NCBI RefSeq assembly: GCF_014108865.1
Contig: NZ_CP053928.1
Coordinates: forward strand, 2,418,001 to 2,482,000
Length of the DNA: 64,000 nt
Direction of reading: 5' to 3'
From: Nocardioides sp. WS12
Lineage (GTDB): Bacteria; Actinomycetota; Actinomycetes; Propionibacteriales; Nocardioidaceae
Made by a program: the position numbers and the translations under genes. Positions 34,276 to 44,150 of the stretch are shown here, piece by piece; positions within the stretch are counted from its first letter, which is position 1; the number at the start of each line of letters is the position of its first letter. The notes below the pieces were generated by a model that worked only from the letters and a program-made list of their open reading frames with translations, ran no database searches and was not told where the DNA came from.

Positions 34276-36387
34276 ATGTTCCGGTGGATCGGAGTGCTGG
34301 TGACGGGGCGGGCCCGCTGGGTCCTGGGCCTCGGCGTCCTGGGAGTGGTGGTCGCGGCCTATGTCGGCCTCGGTGCCTTCGGAAAGTTGCAGACTGACGG
34401 GTTCGATGACCCGGACTCGGAGAGCAGCCGCGCGGCGAGCGTCCTCGCCGAGCGGTTCGACGGCTCGGCGGACTACGTGTTCGTGGTCGAGGCGGACGGC
34501 GGCGACGTCGACGCACCGGCCGTCGCCGCGGCGGGCAAGGCCTTCACCGATCGGCTGCGAGCCGACCCGGACCTGGCCGACGTGACGTCGTACTTCGACG
34601 CACGGGCAGGCCCGTTGCGCTCGGTCGACGGCGGCCATGCACTGGTCACCGCGTCGACGGCCGACGGTGCCGACGCCGATCCGGCCGCGGTGCTCGACTC
34701 CTACAAGGGCACGGACGGCGCGATCACGGTCGTCGTCGGCGGGGGAGAGATCGTCGGCGAGGAGATCGGTGGCCAGATCGGCAAGGACCTCGGGCTCGCC
34801 GAGAGCATCGCGATCCCACTGATCCTCGTCCTGCTGGTGCTTGCCTTCGGCAACGTCGTCGGTGCGCTGGTGACCCTCGCTGTCGGGGTCGCGGCGATCT
34901 TCGGGACCTTCGCCGAACTGTCGATCCTCGGGTCGATGACCGACGTGTCGATCTACGCCGTGAACCTGACGACCGGTCTCGGACTCGGCCTCGCGGTCGA
35001 CTACGGGCTCCTGATGGTGGCCCGTGTCCGCGAGGAGAGGTCTGCCGGACGGACCCATGACGAGGCCGTACGACGCGCCGTCGAGACCGCCGGACGGACG
35101 ATCACCTTCAGCGCGACCACCGTCGCGGTGGCGCTGGCCTCGCTGCTGCTCTTCCCGATGTACTTCCTGCGGTCCTTCGCCTACGCCGGCATCGGCGTCA
35201 TGCTGATCACCGCGTTCAGCGCCGTGGTGATCCTGCCGGCGGCCATCGCCTTGCTCGGTGACCGGATCGACGCGTGGCGCGTGCCCGGGGTGCGCGGCAT
35301 CCGCGGTGAGGCGGCCCCTGCCTGGGAGCGGCTGGCCCGATTCGTGGCGCGGCGGCCTGTCCTCAGCGCGCTGCCCGTGCTCGTCGGCCTCGGCGTGATG
35401 GCCCTCCCGCTCGCCGGGATCACGCTCGGCACCCCGGACGACCGGGTGCTGCCCACCAGTGCGTCCAGTCGGCAGGCCGGAGACCTGATCCGCGAGGAGT
35501 TCGGCGGCGACGGTACCCACCCGATCGACGTCGTCACGACCACGCCGCTGTCCGAGGCCGACCTGGCGTCGTACACGGGGGAACTGGGGACGCTCCCCGG
35601 TGTCGTGCGCGTCGACGTCCGCCACGGCGAGGGTGCCGACCTGCTCGCCGTCGTCACCGACCTCGACCCGCGGTCAACCGAGGCGCGCGACCTGGTCCAG
35701 ACCGTCCGCGACGTCTCGCCCCCGGCCGACACCGAGGTGCTGGTCGGTGGCGCAACCGCCGAGCTCAAGGACCAGATGGAGGGCATCGGCGAACGCCTGC
35801 CCGCGGTCGTGGGCTGGCTGGTCCTGACCACGATGGTGATCCTGTTCCTGTTCACCGGCAGCGTGATCCAGCCGATCCGGGCCCTGCTTCTCAACGCCGT
35901 TGGTCTCGGCGCGACGCTCGGCGCGATGGTGTGGGTGTTCCAGGACGGCCACCTGTCCGGGCTGCTCGGCTTCACCCCGCAACCGATGGACAGCTCGATG
36001 ATGGTCTTGCTGTTCTGCGTCGCCTTTGGCCTGTCGATGGACTACGAGGTCTTCGTGATGGGCCGGATCAAGGAGATGCGTGACGCCGGCTTCAGCAACG
36101 AGGAGGCGCTGGTCCAGGGACTGGCCCACACCGGCCGGATCGTCAGTACGGCGGCGGCCCTGATCGCGATCAGCTTCTTCGCGTTCCTGGTCAGCTCGGT
36201 GAGCTTCATCCAGTTCTTCGGGCTGGGGACGGGGCTGGCGATCCTGATCGACGCCACGCTGGTGCGGGGCGTGCTGCTGCCCGCCGGCGTACGGCTGCTC
36301 GGCGAACGCGCCTGGTGGGCGCCCAAGCCGCTGCGGGTGCTGCACCGGCGGATCGGACTGTCGGAAGGCCACCTGGTCGTCGAGTAG
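34276..36387 (+). CDS. MMPL-family RND transporter
   Basis: The 703-residue membrane protein has two symmetrical halves, each with one helix, a large external loop and about five further helices. The proton-relay helix contains GLAVDYGLLMVARVREE in the first half and GLSMDYEVFVMGRIKEM in the second, each with the Asp-Tyr pair of MmpL proteins. It probably exports a lipid or hydrophobic compound. The ATG at 34276 follows GAGGAG; a GTG at 34273 is the alternative. It is divergent from its likely TetR regulator. Confidence 0.92.
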   Translation: MFRWIGVLVTGRARWVLGLGVLGVVVAAYVGLGAFGKLQTDGFDDPDSESSRAASVLAERFDGSADYVFVVEADGGDVDAPAVAAAGKAFTDRLRADPDLADVTSYFDARAGPLRSVDGGHALVTASTADGADADPAAVLDSYKGTDGAITVVVGGGEIVGEEIGGQIGKDLGLAESIAIPLILVLLVLAFGNVVGALVTLAVGVAAIFGTFAELSILGSMTDVSIYAVNLTTGLGLGLAVDYGLLMVARVREERSAGRTHDEAVRRAVETAGRTITFSATTVAVALASLLLFPMYFLRSFAYAGIGVMLITAFSAVVILPAAIALLGDRIDAWRVPGVRGIRGEAAPAWERLARFVARRPVLSALPVLVGLGVMALPLAGITLGTPDDRVLPTSASSRQAGDLIREEFGGDGTHPIDVVTTTPLSEADLASYTGELGTLPGVVRVDVRHGEGADLLAVVTDLDPRSTEARDLVQTVRDVSPPADTEVLVGGATAELKDQMEGIGERLPAVVGWLVLTTMVILFLFTGSVIQPIRALLLNAVGLGATLGAMVWVFQDGHLSGLLGFTPQPMDSSMMVLLFCVAFGLSMDYEVFVMGRIKEMRDAGFSNEEALVQGLAHTGRIVSTAAALIAISFFAFLVSSVSFIQFFGLGTGLAILIDATLVRGVLLPAGVRLLGERAWWAPKPLRVLHRRIGLSEGHLVVE

Positions 36388-36421
36388 GGCTCGACCAACG
36401 GACCGGGACGGCCCGGGGGAC

Positions 36422-36598
36422 TCAGTCCTCCGGGTCGTCCAGCCGTGCCAACCAGGTCGCGAACCGTTCCACCGGGATCTCGAAGTCCGGGTGGATGTCG
36501 ACGAACTCCTGCAGTCGTTCACTGAGCCACGCCAGGGTGACTTCCTCGTCACCCCGGCGCTTCTCGAGCTCTTCGATCCCGCGATCGGTGAAGTACAT
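36422..36598 (-). CDS. DUF6104-type small protein coupled to kgd
   Basis: The 58-residue protein starts [20 protein letters not shown] and ends ATWLARLDDPED. It resembles the DUF6104 family found beside kgd in other actinobacteria. Its ATG overlaps the kgd stop as TGATG, so it is translated by ribosomes that have just finished kgd. There are no cysteines and no membrane segment; it is acidic and helical. Function is unknown; a role connected with Kgd is suggested only by linkage. Confidence 0.82.
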   Translation of the reverse strand: MYFTDRGIEELEKRRGDEEVTLAWLSERLQEFVDIHPDFEIPVERFATWLARLDDPED

Positions 36599-39500
36599 CA
36601 GCTGAAGGCTTTGCCGATCAGGACCTTGGCCTCTTCGAGGTGGCGCTTGGCCGTACCGACCGCCGTCGTCGACGAGGCGGCACGGGTGATCGGCTCGACG
36701 GGGCGACCCAGCTCGGGCACCACGTTGAGGTGGTACGACGGCCACGGGCCCTGGTTGAACGGCTCGTCCTGGACCCAGCGGACCTTGGCGTTCGGGTACT
36801 TCGCCAGCTCGGCCTTGATCTCCTCGATCGGCCACGGGTAGAGCTGCTCGACGCGGACGATCGCCACGTCGTCGCGCTCGCTCTTGGTCCGTTCGACGAC
36901 CAGGTCCCAGGTGAGGCGACCGGAGACGAGCAGGACCGTGGTGACCTTCGCGGCGTCGACCGTGTCGTCGCCGATCACCGGGCGGAACGAGCCCGACGTG
37001 AAGTCGGCCGGCTGGGCCGCGGCTTCCTTGCGCTTGAGCATCGACTTCGGCGTGAAGACGATGAGCGGCTTGTGTTCGCCTCCGAGGGAGTGGCGGCGCA
37101 GCAGGTGGAAGTACGACGCCGGGTGGGACGGCTGTGCGACGACCATCGCTTCGTCGGCGCACAGGGTGAGGAACCGCTCGATCCGTGCGGACGAGTGGTC
37201 GGCACCCTGGCCTTCGTAGCCGTGCGGCAGCAGCAGCACGACACCCGAGTCCTGGCCCCACTTGGTCTTGCCGGCGGAGATGTACTCGTCGATCACGGAC
37301 TGGGCGCCGTTGACGAAGTCACCGAACTGGGCCTCCCAGAGGACGAGGGCCTCGGGGCGGGCGACGGAGTAGCCGTACTCGAAGCCGAGCGCGGCGTACT
37401 CCGACAGCAGGCTGTCGTAGACGAAGAACTTGGCCTGGTCCTCGGTGAGGTTGGACAGCGGCGTCCACTCGTCGGCGTTGATCCGGTCGATCACCGTCGC
37501 GAAGCGGGACACGAACGTGCCGCGACGCGAGTCCTGGCCGGCCAGTCGCACCGGGCGACCGTCCATCAGGAGCGAGCCGAACGCGAGGATCTCGCCGGTG
37601 CCCCAGTCGATCGGTCCTGCGGTGATCGAGGCAGCGCGGCGCTGCAGCTGCGGCATCACCTTCGGGTGCACGGTGAAGCCCTCGGGTGGGCTGACATAGG
37701 CGTCCGCGATCCGCTTGAGGACCTCCATCGGAATGGCCGTCTGGGTCTCGCCCTCGGGCTTGTCCGGGTAGTCCGGGACCGTAGTCCACTCCGACGGCTT
37801 GGTGTCGGCCTCGCGCACCTCGGTGAAGACCCGCTCGAGCTGCAGCTGGTAGTCGCGCAGGACCTGCTCGGCCTCCTCGATCGTGATGTCGCCACGACCG
37901 ATGAGGGACTCCGTGTAGAGCTTGCGGACCGAGCGCTTCTGCTCGATCAGGTCGTACATCAACGGCTGGGTGTACGACGGGTCGTCCCCCTCGTTGTGGC
38001 CGCGGCGGCGGTAGCAGACGAGGTCGATGACCACGTCGCTCTTGAAGGCCTGGCGGTACTCGAACGCCAGCCGCGCGACCCGGATGCAGGCCTCGGGGTC
38101 GTCGCCGTTCACGTGGAAGATCGGCGCCTGGACCATGCGGGCGACGTCGGTGCAGTAGAGCGTGGAACGCGAGGAACCGGGGGACGTGGTGAACCCGACC
38201 TGGTTGTTGATGACCAGGTGGATCGTGCCGCCGGTGCGGTAGCCACGCAGCTGGGACAGGTTGAGCGTCTCGGCGACGACACCCTGACCGGCGAATGCCG
38301 CGTCACCGTGCAGGAGGAGCGGCAGGACCGGGAACGCCTCGCCCTGGTCGAGCACGTCCTGCTTGGCGCGGGCGATGCCCTCCAGGACCGGGTCGACGGT
38401 CTCGAGGTGCGACGGGTTCGCGGCGACCGAGACCTTGATGGTCTCGCCGGTGCCGGCGACGAACTCGCCCTCGGCGCCGAGGTGGTACTTCACGTCGCCC
38501 GAGCCCTGGACCGTGCGCGGGTCGATGTTGCCCTCGAACTCGCGGAAGATCTGGTTGTAGGACTTGCCGACGATATTGGCCAGCACGTTGAGGCGGCCGC
38601 GGTGGGCCATGCCGATGGTGACCTCGTCGAGCGAGGACTGCGCGGCAGCCTCCGCGATCTCATCGATCACCGGGATGGTGGTCTCGCCACCTTCGAGGCT
38701 GAACCGCTTCTGGCCGACGAACTTGGTCTGCAGGAAGGTCTCGAAGGCCTCGGCCTCGTTGAGCTTCAGCAGGATCCGCAACTGCTCCTCGCGGGGCGGC
38801 TTGGTGTGCGGCTGCTCCACGCGCTCCTGGATCCAGCGACGCTGCTCGGGATCCATGATGTGCATGTACTCAATGCCGGTGGTGCGGCAGTAGGAGTCGC
38901 GCAGGATCCCGAGGATGTGGCGCAGCTTCATGAAGCGACGGCTGCCGCCCCCGAACTGGCCGGTCGGGAACTCGCGGTCGAGGTCCCACAGGGTCAGGCC
39001 GTGCGACTCGATGCGCAGGTCGGGGTGGCTGCGCTGCTTGTACTCGAGCGGGTCCGTGTCGGCCATCATGTGGCCGCGGACGCGGTAGGCGTGGATCAGT
39101 TCGAGGATCCGGGCCTGCTTGTCGATCTCGTCGTCGTGCGACGTCGCGATGTCGTTGTTCCAGCGGATCGGCTCGTAGGGGATCCGGAGGGCGCGGAAGA
39201 TCTCGTCGTAGAAACCGTCCTGGCCGAGCAGGTAGCGGTGCACCTGGCCGAGGAACTCACCCGACTGCGCGCCCTGGATGACGCGGTGGTCGTACGTCGA
39301 CGTCATCGTCAGGATGCGCGAGATCGCGTTGCGGGCGATGGTCTCGTCGGACGCGCCCTGGAACTCCGGCGGGTAGTCCATCGAGCCGACGCCGATGATG
39401 GCGGCCTGGCCCTGCATGAGGCGCGGCACCGAGTTGTTCGTGCCGAGGCCGCCGACGTTCGTGAGGCTCACCGTCGTACCGGTGTAGTCCTCCATGGTGA

Positions 39501-40338
39501 GCTTGTTGTCCTTGGCCTTGCGGACGATCTCTTCGTACGCCGTCCAGAACTGCGCGAAGTCCATCGACTCGCAGGCCTTGATGGACGGCGCGACGAGCTG
39601 GCGCGTGCCGTCCTTCTTCTGCTGGTCGATCGCCAGACCCAGGTTGATGTGGGCCGGCGTGACCATCGTCGGCTTGCCGTTGATCTCGTCGTAGGTGTTG
39701 TTCATCGCCGGCTGGGCCTTGATCGCCTTGACGATGGCGTAGCCGATGAGGTGCGTGAACGAGACCTTGCCACCACGGGCGCGGGTCAGGTGGCTGTTGA
39801 TGACGATGCGGTTGTCCCAGAGCAGCTTGACCGGGATGTTGCGTACCGAGGTCGCCGTCGGGACCGACAGCGAGATGTCCATGTTCTTCGCGGTCGCCGC
39901 GGGGATGCCGCGGAGCACGGTCAGGGTGGGCTCGTCACTGGCGGCGACCGGCGCGGGGCGCGGGGCGTCCTTCGGCGTCGGCTTGGTGCCGTCCTCCTTG
40001 GGAGGCGTCGGCGTCGTCGAGGAGGCCGGGCTCACCTGCGGGGCAGGGGTGGCCTTCGGGGTCGGCGCGGCGACGGCCGGGGCAGCCGCCGGGGCAGCCG
40101 CCGGGGCAGCCGCCGGAGCAGCAGCAGCGGGAGCCGGCGCGGCAGGAGCCGCAGCGGCGGGGGAAGCGGCGGGCGTCGTACCGTTGCCGCCCGCTCCCTT
40201 GAAGTAGGCGGCCCACGCCGGATCGACGCTGTTCGGGTCGGCCTGGAACTGCTCCTTCATCTCCTCCACGAGCCACTCGTTGGCTCCGAATCCCTCGGGG
40301 ACTGGAGATCCGGTGGACTGGTCTGACGACTGCGTCAC
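36598..40338 (-). CDS. kgd: multifunctional 2-oxoglutarate dehydrogenase E1/decarboxylase (Kgd)
   Basis: The 1,246-residue protein has the actinobacterial layout: a short N-terminal helix ([18 protein letters not shown]), an Ala/Pro-rich linker (about 40-130), an E2-like acyltransferase domain with [12 protein letters not shown], and a long E1 domain with TPP-binding [14 protein letters not shown] and [10 protein letters not shown]. It links the TCA cycle from 2-oxoglutarate to succinyl-CoA or succinic semialdehyde. The GTG at 40338 starts the conserved N-terminus. The linker is made of near-identical Ala-Pro units. It is divergent from a lipoprotein gene. Confidence 0.95.
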   Translation of the reverse strand: MTQSSDQSTGSPVPEGFGANEWLVEEMKEQFQADPNSVDPAWAAYFKGAGGNGTTPAASPAAAAPAAPAPAAAAPAAAPAAAPAAAPAVAAPTPKATPAPQVSPASSTTPTPPKEDGTKPTPKDAPRPAPVAASDEPTLTVLRGIPAATAKNMDISLSVPTATSVRNIPVKLLWDNRIVINSHLTRARGGKVSFTHLIGYAIVKAIKAQPAMNNTYDEINGKPTMVTPAHINLGLAIDQQKKDGTRQLVAPSIKACESMDFAQFWTAYEEIVRKAKDNKLTMEDYTGTTVSLTNVGGLGTNNSVPRLMQGQAAIIGVGSMDYPPEFQGASDETIARNAISRILTMTSTYDHRVIQGAQSGEFLGQVHRYLLGQDGFYDEIFRALRIPYEPIRWNNDIATSHDDEIDKQARILELIHAYRVRGHMMADTDPLEYKQRSHPDLRIESHGLTLWDLDREFPTGQFGGGSRRFMKLRHILGILRDSYCRTTGIEYMHIMDPEQRRWIQERVEQPHTKPPREEQLRILLKLNEAEAFETFLQTKFVGQKRFSLEGGETTIPVIDEIAEAAAQSSLDEVTIGMAHRGRLNVLANIVGKSYNQIFREFEGNIDPRTVQGSGDVKYHLGAEGEFVAGTGETIKVSVAANPSHLETVDPVLEGIARAKQDVLDQGEAFPVLPLLLHGDAAFAGQGVVAETLNLSQLRGYRTGGTIHLVINNQVGFTTSPGSSRSTLYCTDVARMVQAPIFHVNGDDPEACIRVARLAFEYRQAFKSDVVIDLVCYRRRGHNEGDDPSYTQPLMYDLIEQKRSVRKLYTESLIGRGDITIEEAEQVLRDYQLQLERVFTEVREADTKPSEWTTVPDYPDKPEGETQTAIPMEVLKRIADAYVSPPEGFTVHPKVMPQLQRRAASITAGPIDWGTGEILAFGSLLMDGRPVRLAGQDSRRGTFVSRFATVIDRINADEWTPLSNLTEDQAKFFVYDSLLSEYAALGFEYGYSVARPEALVLWEAQFGDFVNGAQSVIDEYISAGKTKWGQDSGVVLLLPHGYEGQGADHSSARIERFLTLCADEAMVVAQPSHPASYFHLLRRHSLGGEHKPLIVFTPKSMLKRKEAAAQPADFTSGSFRPVIGDDTVDAAKVTTVLLVSGRLTWDLVVERTKSERDDVAIVRVEQLYPWPIEEIKAELAKYPNAKVRWVQDEPFNQGPWPSYHLNVVPELGRPVEPITRAASSTTAVGTAKRHLEEAKVLIGKAFS

Positions 40339-40461
40339 GACGTGCTTCGCCTCTTCCGATGAGCTGGACCGACCCGCCGCCGATAGCGGGTGGCTGTCGA
40401 GTGGCAAGGCTAGTCCCATGCCGAGGCAAATACCGCCCCTCGGTCACCCTTTGGGGCAAGG

Positions 40462-40473
40462 TGTTGCGCAACA
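40462..40473. promoter_or_regulatory. 12-bp palindrome in the kgd-lipoprotein gap
   Basis: TGTTGCGCAACA is a perfect palindrome located 124 bases before the kgd start and 48 bases before the lipoprotein start. It may be an operator; no regulator is assigned. Confidence 0.3.
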
Positions 40474-40520
40474 GACACTCGGCCGGGGTTCCGGGCGTGA
40501 ATCGAAGGGTGGCGCACGAC

Positions 40521-41093
40521 GTGCGAACAACACCATGGGCCGCGCTCTTGTTGACACTGGTGCTGGCCCTCGCCGGCTGCTCGAGCGGCGATGACGATCC
40601 GGCCGAAAGTGGCGGTCCTGCGGGCGAAACCGCGTCCGAGCCGATCGCGACCGACGCCGCTCTGGGAGTCGTGAAGGGCGCCCTCAGCGACGCTGCTGCC
40701 GCCGCCGTACTGGCCGAGGTGACGCAGGTCGTGGACCGCTGGTTCGACAATGCGTACGTCGGCGACTACCCCCGTGAGAAGTTCGACACAGCGTTCGCCG
40801 ACTTCACCAAGGACGCCCGAGGGCTCGCCGTGCAGCAGGCAGCGATCCTCAGCAACGCCGACCTGGGCGCCGACCTGGAAGCGGTCGAAGCCACGCAACG
40901 AGTGGTCCGCGTCGACGTGCTTGTCCCGAAGGGGAAGCTCGCAGGCGCGACCGTCCGGTTCCGGCTCGTCATCGCGATGACCGGTGCCGTCGAGCGCACC
41001 GACCGGGTGACCGGGCGACTAATGCTCACACCGGTGGCCGGCGGCTGGCAGGTCTTCGGCTTCGACGTCCAGCGCGACGAGGAAGGTTCCTGA
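40521..41093 (+). CDS. predicted lipoprotein of unknown function
   Basis: The 190-residue protein has a lipoprotein signal ending in the lipobox LALAGC, followed by an acidic linker (SSGDDDPAESGG). The mature domain (about 45-185) has the look of a small alpha+beta domain with RWFDNAYVGDYPREKF. The GTG at 40521 is preferred because GAAGGG lies upstream; GTG codons at 40497 and 40509 are alternatives. The stop is one base before the LCP gene, so both are cotranslated and may act together at the cell surface. Confidence 0.78.
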   Translation: MRTTPWAALLLTLVLALAGCSSGDDDPAESGGPAGETASEPIATDAALGVVKGALSDAAAAAVLAEVTQVVDRWFDNAYVGDYPREKFDTAFADFTKDARGLAVQQAAILSNADLGADLEAVEATQRVVRVDVLVPKGKLAGATVRFRLVIAMTGAVERTDRVTGRLMLTPVAGGWQVFGFDVQRDEEGS

Positions 41094-41094
41094 C

Positions 41095-42006
41095 ATGCGC
41101 CTTCGAGTTCAGCACGTGATGCGGACGATGTTCCTCGGCGCGATCCTGGGCCTGCTGGCCCTGGTGGTGCCCGACAGCACGCCCGCCCCGACCGAGTTCA
41201 CCCTGGTGAAGTTCGAGAAGACGGCCGGCGTCGACGTCGACCCTGATGTCGTGTGGATCCTCGCGGTCGGCTCGGACGCCCGGCCGCGGGAGGATCCGCT
41301 CCGCAGTCGCGGCGACGCGCTGCAGATGGTCGGCATGAACACGAAGACCGGCGCCGCAACCTCGATCGGGATCCCGCGCGACAGCTGGGTGCCGATTCCG
41401 GGCGTCGGTTCGAACCGGGTCAACGCGGCGCTCTACTTCGGCGGACCGCAACTGCTCGGCAAGACGGTCGGCAACCTGCTCGGCGTCGAACCCGACTACG
41501 TGATGGTCGCGACCTTCAGCGGTCTGGCGGAACTGATCACCAGCATCGGCGGCATCACAGTCAACAACCCGCGTGCCTTCTCCGACGTGAACCTCCATCC
41601 CAAGGGCTTCAAGAAGGGGAAGGTCAAGGTCAATGGGATGAAGGCCGTCGAGTTCGGCCGGATCCGCAAGTCGCTGCCCGCCGGCGACTTCGACCGCTCG
41701 GCCAACCAGCAACTGGTGCTGCGGGGGATCCGCGCGCGGGTTGCCGAGCGCGCGACCGAAGCCGGCTTCATCGAGAGCGGTGTGCTGAACGTCCTCAAGC
41801 GCCTGCACACCAAGGGCGTCTCGCCGGCGCAGCTGTTCCGGATCGCCCAAGCGGTCGCGCAGGTGGACCCCGCGAAAGTCACCACCTGCGTGCTGCCCGG
41901 TGCGATCGGCAACATCGGTGGCGCGAGCGTGGTCATCCCGAACACTGCTGCGGCCAAGCGCTACGGCAACGACGCCCGCAAGGACGCCACGATCAAGCGC
42001 TGTTGA
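41095..42006 (+). CDS. LytR-CpsA-Psr (LCP) family cell-wall ligase
   Basis: The 303-residue protein has an N-terminal membrane helix ([14 protein letters not shown]) and an extracellular LCP domain with [45 protein letters not shown] and the Arg-rich [17 protein letters not shown]. These enzymes transfer lipid-linked glycopolymers onto peptidoglycan. It follows a lipoprotein gene by one base. Its end overlaps rnhA on the other strand by 14 bases. Confidence 0.9.
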   Translation: MRLRVQHVMRTMFLGAILGLLALVVPDSTPAPTEFTLVKFEKTAGVDVDPDVVWILAVGSDARPREDPLRSRGDALQMVGMNTKTGAATSIGIPRDSWVPIPGVGSNRVNAALYFGGPQLLGKTVGNLLGVEPDYVMVATFSGLAELITSIGGITVNNPRAFSDVNLHPKGFKKGKVKVNGMKAVEFGRIRKSLPAGDFDRSANQQLVLRGIRARVAERATEAGFIESGVLNVLKRLHTKGVSPAQLFRIAQAVAQVDPAKVTTCVLPGAIGNIGGASVVIPNTAAAKRYGNDARKDATIKRC

Positions 42007-42478
42007 CCTCCGCGCCTGCGTCGCGCGCCTCCCGGGCACCCCGCCCGGCGAGCTCGTCGGCCTTCTCGTTGCCCGGGTCACCGGCGTGCCCCTTGACCCA
42101 GTGCCAGGTGACGTCGTGCTGCTCGGCGGCCGCGTCGAGTCGGCGCCACAGGTCCTCGTTCTTCACAGGAGCCTTGGCCGAGGTGCGCCAGCCGTTGGCC
42201 TTCCACTTCACGACCCACGACAGGATCCCGTTCCGGACGTAGCTGCTGTCCGTGTAGAGGTCGACAGTCGAACGCCGCGTCAGCGTCTCCAGGGAGCGGA
42301 TGGCAGCCATCAGCTCCATCCGGTTGTTCGTGGTGTCGGGCTCGCCGCCGTACAACTCGAGGGCGTGCTCGCCGTACCGCAGCCACGCACCCCAGCCGCC
42401 CGGTCCCGGGTTGCCCAAGCAGGCGCCGTCGGTGTGGATCGTGACGAGGCTGCGCGCATCGGGTGGGGAGTCGGGCAC
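41993..42478 (-). CDS. rnhA: ribonuclease HI
   Basis: The 161-residue enzyme has the four carboxylates Asp17 ([11 protein letters not shown]), Glu55 (RMELMAA), Asp77 (YTDSSYV) and Asp141 (NEKADELA), plus His131 in [10 protein letters not shown]. It cuts RNA in RNA-DNA hybrids. It has a GTG start. It is convergent with the LCP gene, with a 14-base overlap of coding ends. Confidence 0.94.
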   Translation of the reverse strand: MPDSPPDARSLVTIHTDGACLGNPGPGGWGAWLRYGEHALELYGGEPDTTNNRMELMAAIRSLETLTRRSTVDLYTDSSYVRNGILSWVVKWKANGWRTSAKAPVKNEDLWRRLDAAAEQHDVTWHWVKGHAGDPGNEKADELAGRGAREARDAGAEVNSA

Positions 42479-42504
42479 AGAGGGAGGGTACGGGGGCCGT
42501 CAGG

Positions 42505-43713
42505 TCAGTTGGCGACGCGGAGGTGTGCCGCAGCGCGCCGGGCCTTTGCCCGGGCCTTGTCGACGTCGTCGCCGAGGGCGAGGGTCACCGCCATCCGGCG
42601 CCGACCGGACACGGCCGGCTTGCCGAACAACCGGACGCTGGTGTCCGGCTCGGCGAGTGCTGCGTCGACCCCGGCGATCTGCGGCGCCTCGATCTCACCC
42701 TCGAACAGGACGGCGCAGGACGCAGAGGCGCCTCGCGTGCGGATGTTCGGGATCGGGAGACCGAGAACGGCGCGGGCGTGCAGCGCGAACTCCGACAGGT
42801 CCTGCGACACGAGCGTCACGAGACCGGTGTCGTGGGGACGCGGCGACAGTTCGGAGAAGATCACCTCTTCGCCGCGGATGAACAGTTCGACGCCGAAGAG
42901 TCCCCGGCCGGTCTCGCCGCAGAGGTTCGCGACGACGGCGGCAGAGGCCCGCTGGGCCTTCTCCAGTACGACGTCGGAGAGCGCCTGCGGCTGCCACGAC
43001 TCGCGGTAGTCACCGTCGACCTGGGTGTGGCCGATCGGGGCGCAGAAGGAGATGACGTCGGGTCCGCCGTCGGTGCTGGCGTGCTTCACCGTGAGCAGGG
43101 TGATCTCCTCGTCGAAGTCGACGAAGCCCTCCACGATGACGCGACCGGCACCGGCGCGGCCGCCGGCCTGCGCGTACTCCCACGAGTGGGCGACGTCGTC
43201 CGGGCCGCGCACGACCGACTGGCCCTTGCCTGAGGACGACATCACCGGCTTGACCACGCACGGCGTGCCGACCTCGGCGATGGCCGCCTCGAACTCCTCG
43301 AGCGTGTCCGCGAAGCGGTACGGCGACGTGGCCAGTCCGAGCTCCTCGGCCGCCAGTCGCCGGATGCCCTCGCGGTCCATCGTCAGCCGCGCGGCCCGTG
43401 CCGTCGGTATGACGGTCACGCCCTCCGCTTCGAGCTCGAGCAGCGTCGGGGTGTGGATCGCCTCGATCTCCGGCACCACCCAGTGCGGCTTCTCCTGCTC
43501 GATCACGCCGCGGACCGCGACCGGGTCGAGCATGTCGATCACGTGGCTGCGGTGGGCGACCTGCATGGCCGGCGCGTCGGCGTACCGATCGACGGCGATG
43601 GTCTCCACCCCGAGGCGCTGGAGTTCGATCACCACTTCCTTGCCGAGCTCGCCGGAGCCGAGGAGCAGGACGCGGGTGGCCGTGGCAGAAAGGGGAGTCC
43701 CGATGGTCGTCAC
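42505..43713 (-). CDS. purT: formate-dependent phosphoribosylglycinamide formyltransferase
   Basis: The 402-residue ATP-grasp enzyme catalyses the third step of purine synthesis with free formate instead of formyl-tetrahydrofolate. Motifs: [39 protein letters not shown] (ATP-grasp), [13 protein letters not shown], and [11 protein letters not shown] with [12 protein letters not shown] (metal ligands). The GTG at 43713 has TAGAGT 7 bases upstream, indicating a leaderless start. A palindrome-rich gap separates it from tRNA-Arg. Confidence 0.93.
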   Translation of the reverse strand: MTTIGTPLSATATRVLLLGSGELGKEVVIELQRLGVETIAVDRYADAPAMQVAHRSHVIDMLDPVAVRGVIEQEKPHWVVPEIEAIHTPTLLELEAEGVTVIPTARAARLTMDREGIRRLAAEELGLATSPYRFADTLEEFEAAIAEVGTPCVVKPVMSSSGKGQSVVRGPDDVAHSWEYAQAGGRAGAGRVIVEGFVDFDEEITLLTVKHASTDGGPDVISFCAPIGHTQVDGDYRESWQPQALSDVVLEKAQRASAAVVANLCGETGRGLFGVELFIRGEEVIFSELSPRPHDTGLVTLVSQDLSEFALHARAVLGLPIPNIRTRGASASCAVLFEGEIEAPQIAGVDAALAEPDTSVRLFGKPAVSGRRRMAVTLALGDDVDKARAKARRAAAHLRVAN

Positions 43714-43823
43714 GCGCGGAACTCTAGGACGGGGGCGGATACCTTGGCGTGGCCGGACCGGATATTCGTGAGCGCCGCCGCGGGATGAACAGGCACGATG
43801 CGGGTGATGTTGGTCAGCACGCC

Positions 43824-43872
43824 GCTTACCTGCTCTGGGCACTCACCAGGTGCGTGCTCAGCGCAGGTAAGC
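43824..43872. repeat. 49-base near-perfect palindrome (long hairpin)
   Basis: Outer arms GCTTACCTGC (43824-43833) and GCAGGTAAGC (43863-43872) are perfect inverted copies. Inside, CTGGGCAC (43835-43842) pairs with GTGCTCAG (43854-43861) with one G-T pair, then CACC with GGTG around a single base. The arms are separated only by single T/C mismatches. It lies between purT and tRNA-Arg, upstream of the probable purT promoter. Function unknown. Confidence 0.7.
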
Positions 43873-43903
43873 GAGGCTTCGGCGCTGGCGGCACCTCGCC
43901 TCG

Positions 43904-43927
43904 GTGTTGATTGATATCAATCAACAC
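43904..43927. repeat. 24-bp perfect palindrome
   Basis: GTGTTGATTGAT (43904-43915) is followed directly by its exact reverse complement (43916-43927). The core is A/T-rich in a GC-rich genome. It contains two overlapping TTGAT-N4-ATCAA elements. It has the form of a dimeric-repressor operator, for example of the ArsR/SmtB type, but no such regulator is encoded in the window. Confidence 0.7.
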
Positions 43928-43951
43928 AGGGTGTGCCTGCTGAAATGAGTA

Positions 43952-43977
43952 ACGGACCTGCGTTGCCGCAGGTCCGT
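43952..43977 (-). terminator. terminator of tRNA-Arg
   Basis: An 11-bp perfect stem (ACGGACCTGCG at 43952-43962, CGCAGGTCCGT at 43967-43977) is capped on the minus strand by a GCAA tetraloop. It lies 16 bases after the tRNA 3' end and is followed by a weak T-rich tail (TTACTCATTT). Confidence 0.75.
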
Positions 43978-43993
43978 CGTCTCCATCTTTCGG

Positions 43994-44066
43994 TGCCTCC
44001 GGCAGGATTCGAACCTGCGACACCTGGTACCGGAAACCAGTGCTCTATCCCCTGAGCTACGGAGGC
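43994..44066 (-). tRNA. tRNA-Arg (anticodon CCG)
   Basis: The 73-base minus-strand sequence folds as a standard cloverleaf. The acceptor stem is GCCTCCG/CGGAGGC with discriminator A, and the D arm starts GCTCAGGGGATAGAGC. The anticodon stem CTGGT/ACCAG has loop TTCCGGT giving anticodon CCG (codon CGG), and the T arm is GCAGGTTCGAATCCTGC. The CCA end is not encoded. It is divergent from argS, whose product charges it. Confidence 0.95.
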
Positions 44067-44138
44067 AAACTCCCCACAGGGAGTGCGCGGTGAACCCTAC
44101 CGGGCGATATCCGTGCCAGAGAAACCGGAGGCCGCCGA

Positions 44139-44144
44139 TAGGCT
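44139..44144 (+). promoter_or_regulatory. leaderless-type -10 of argS
   Basis: TAGGCT lies 6 bases before the GTG at 44151; the surrounding CCGCCGATAGGCT is identical to the sequence before hom. Confidence 0.55.
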
Positions 44145-44150
44145 TGGGGG

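Noticed and set aside
36640-40326. A 1,228-codon open frame antisense to kgd
   Set aside because: High GC codon bias keeps the opposite frame open. The translation is rich in Arg/Gly/Asp/Val/Leu with no recognisable domain, while the other strand encodes a complete Kgd.
43907-43924. FNR-type boxes
   Set aside because: TTGAT-N4-ATCAA occurs twice, but only as a consequence of the larger 24-bp palindrome and off its centre. No FNR-like gene or matching promoter is seen, so an FNR assignment is unsupported.
43714-44100. Integration site of a mobile element at tRNA-Arg
   Set aside because: The tRNA is intact and I see no integrase, no direct repeat of the tRNA 3' end and no compositional island. 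The palindromes alone do not establish an element.
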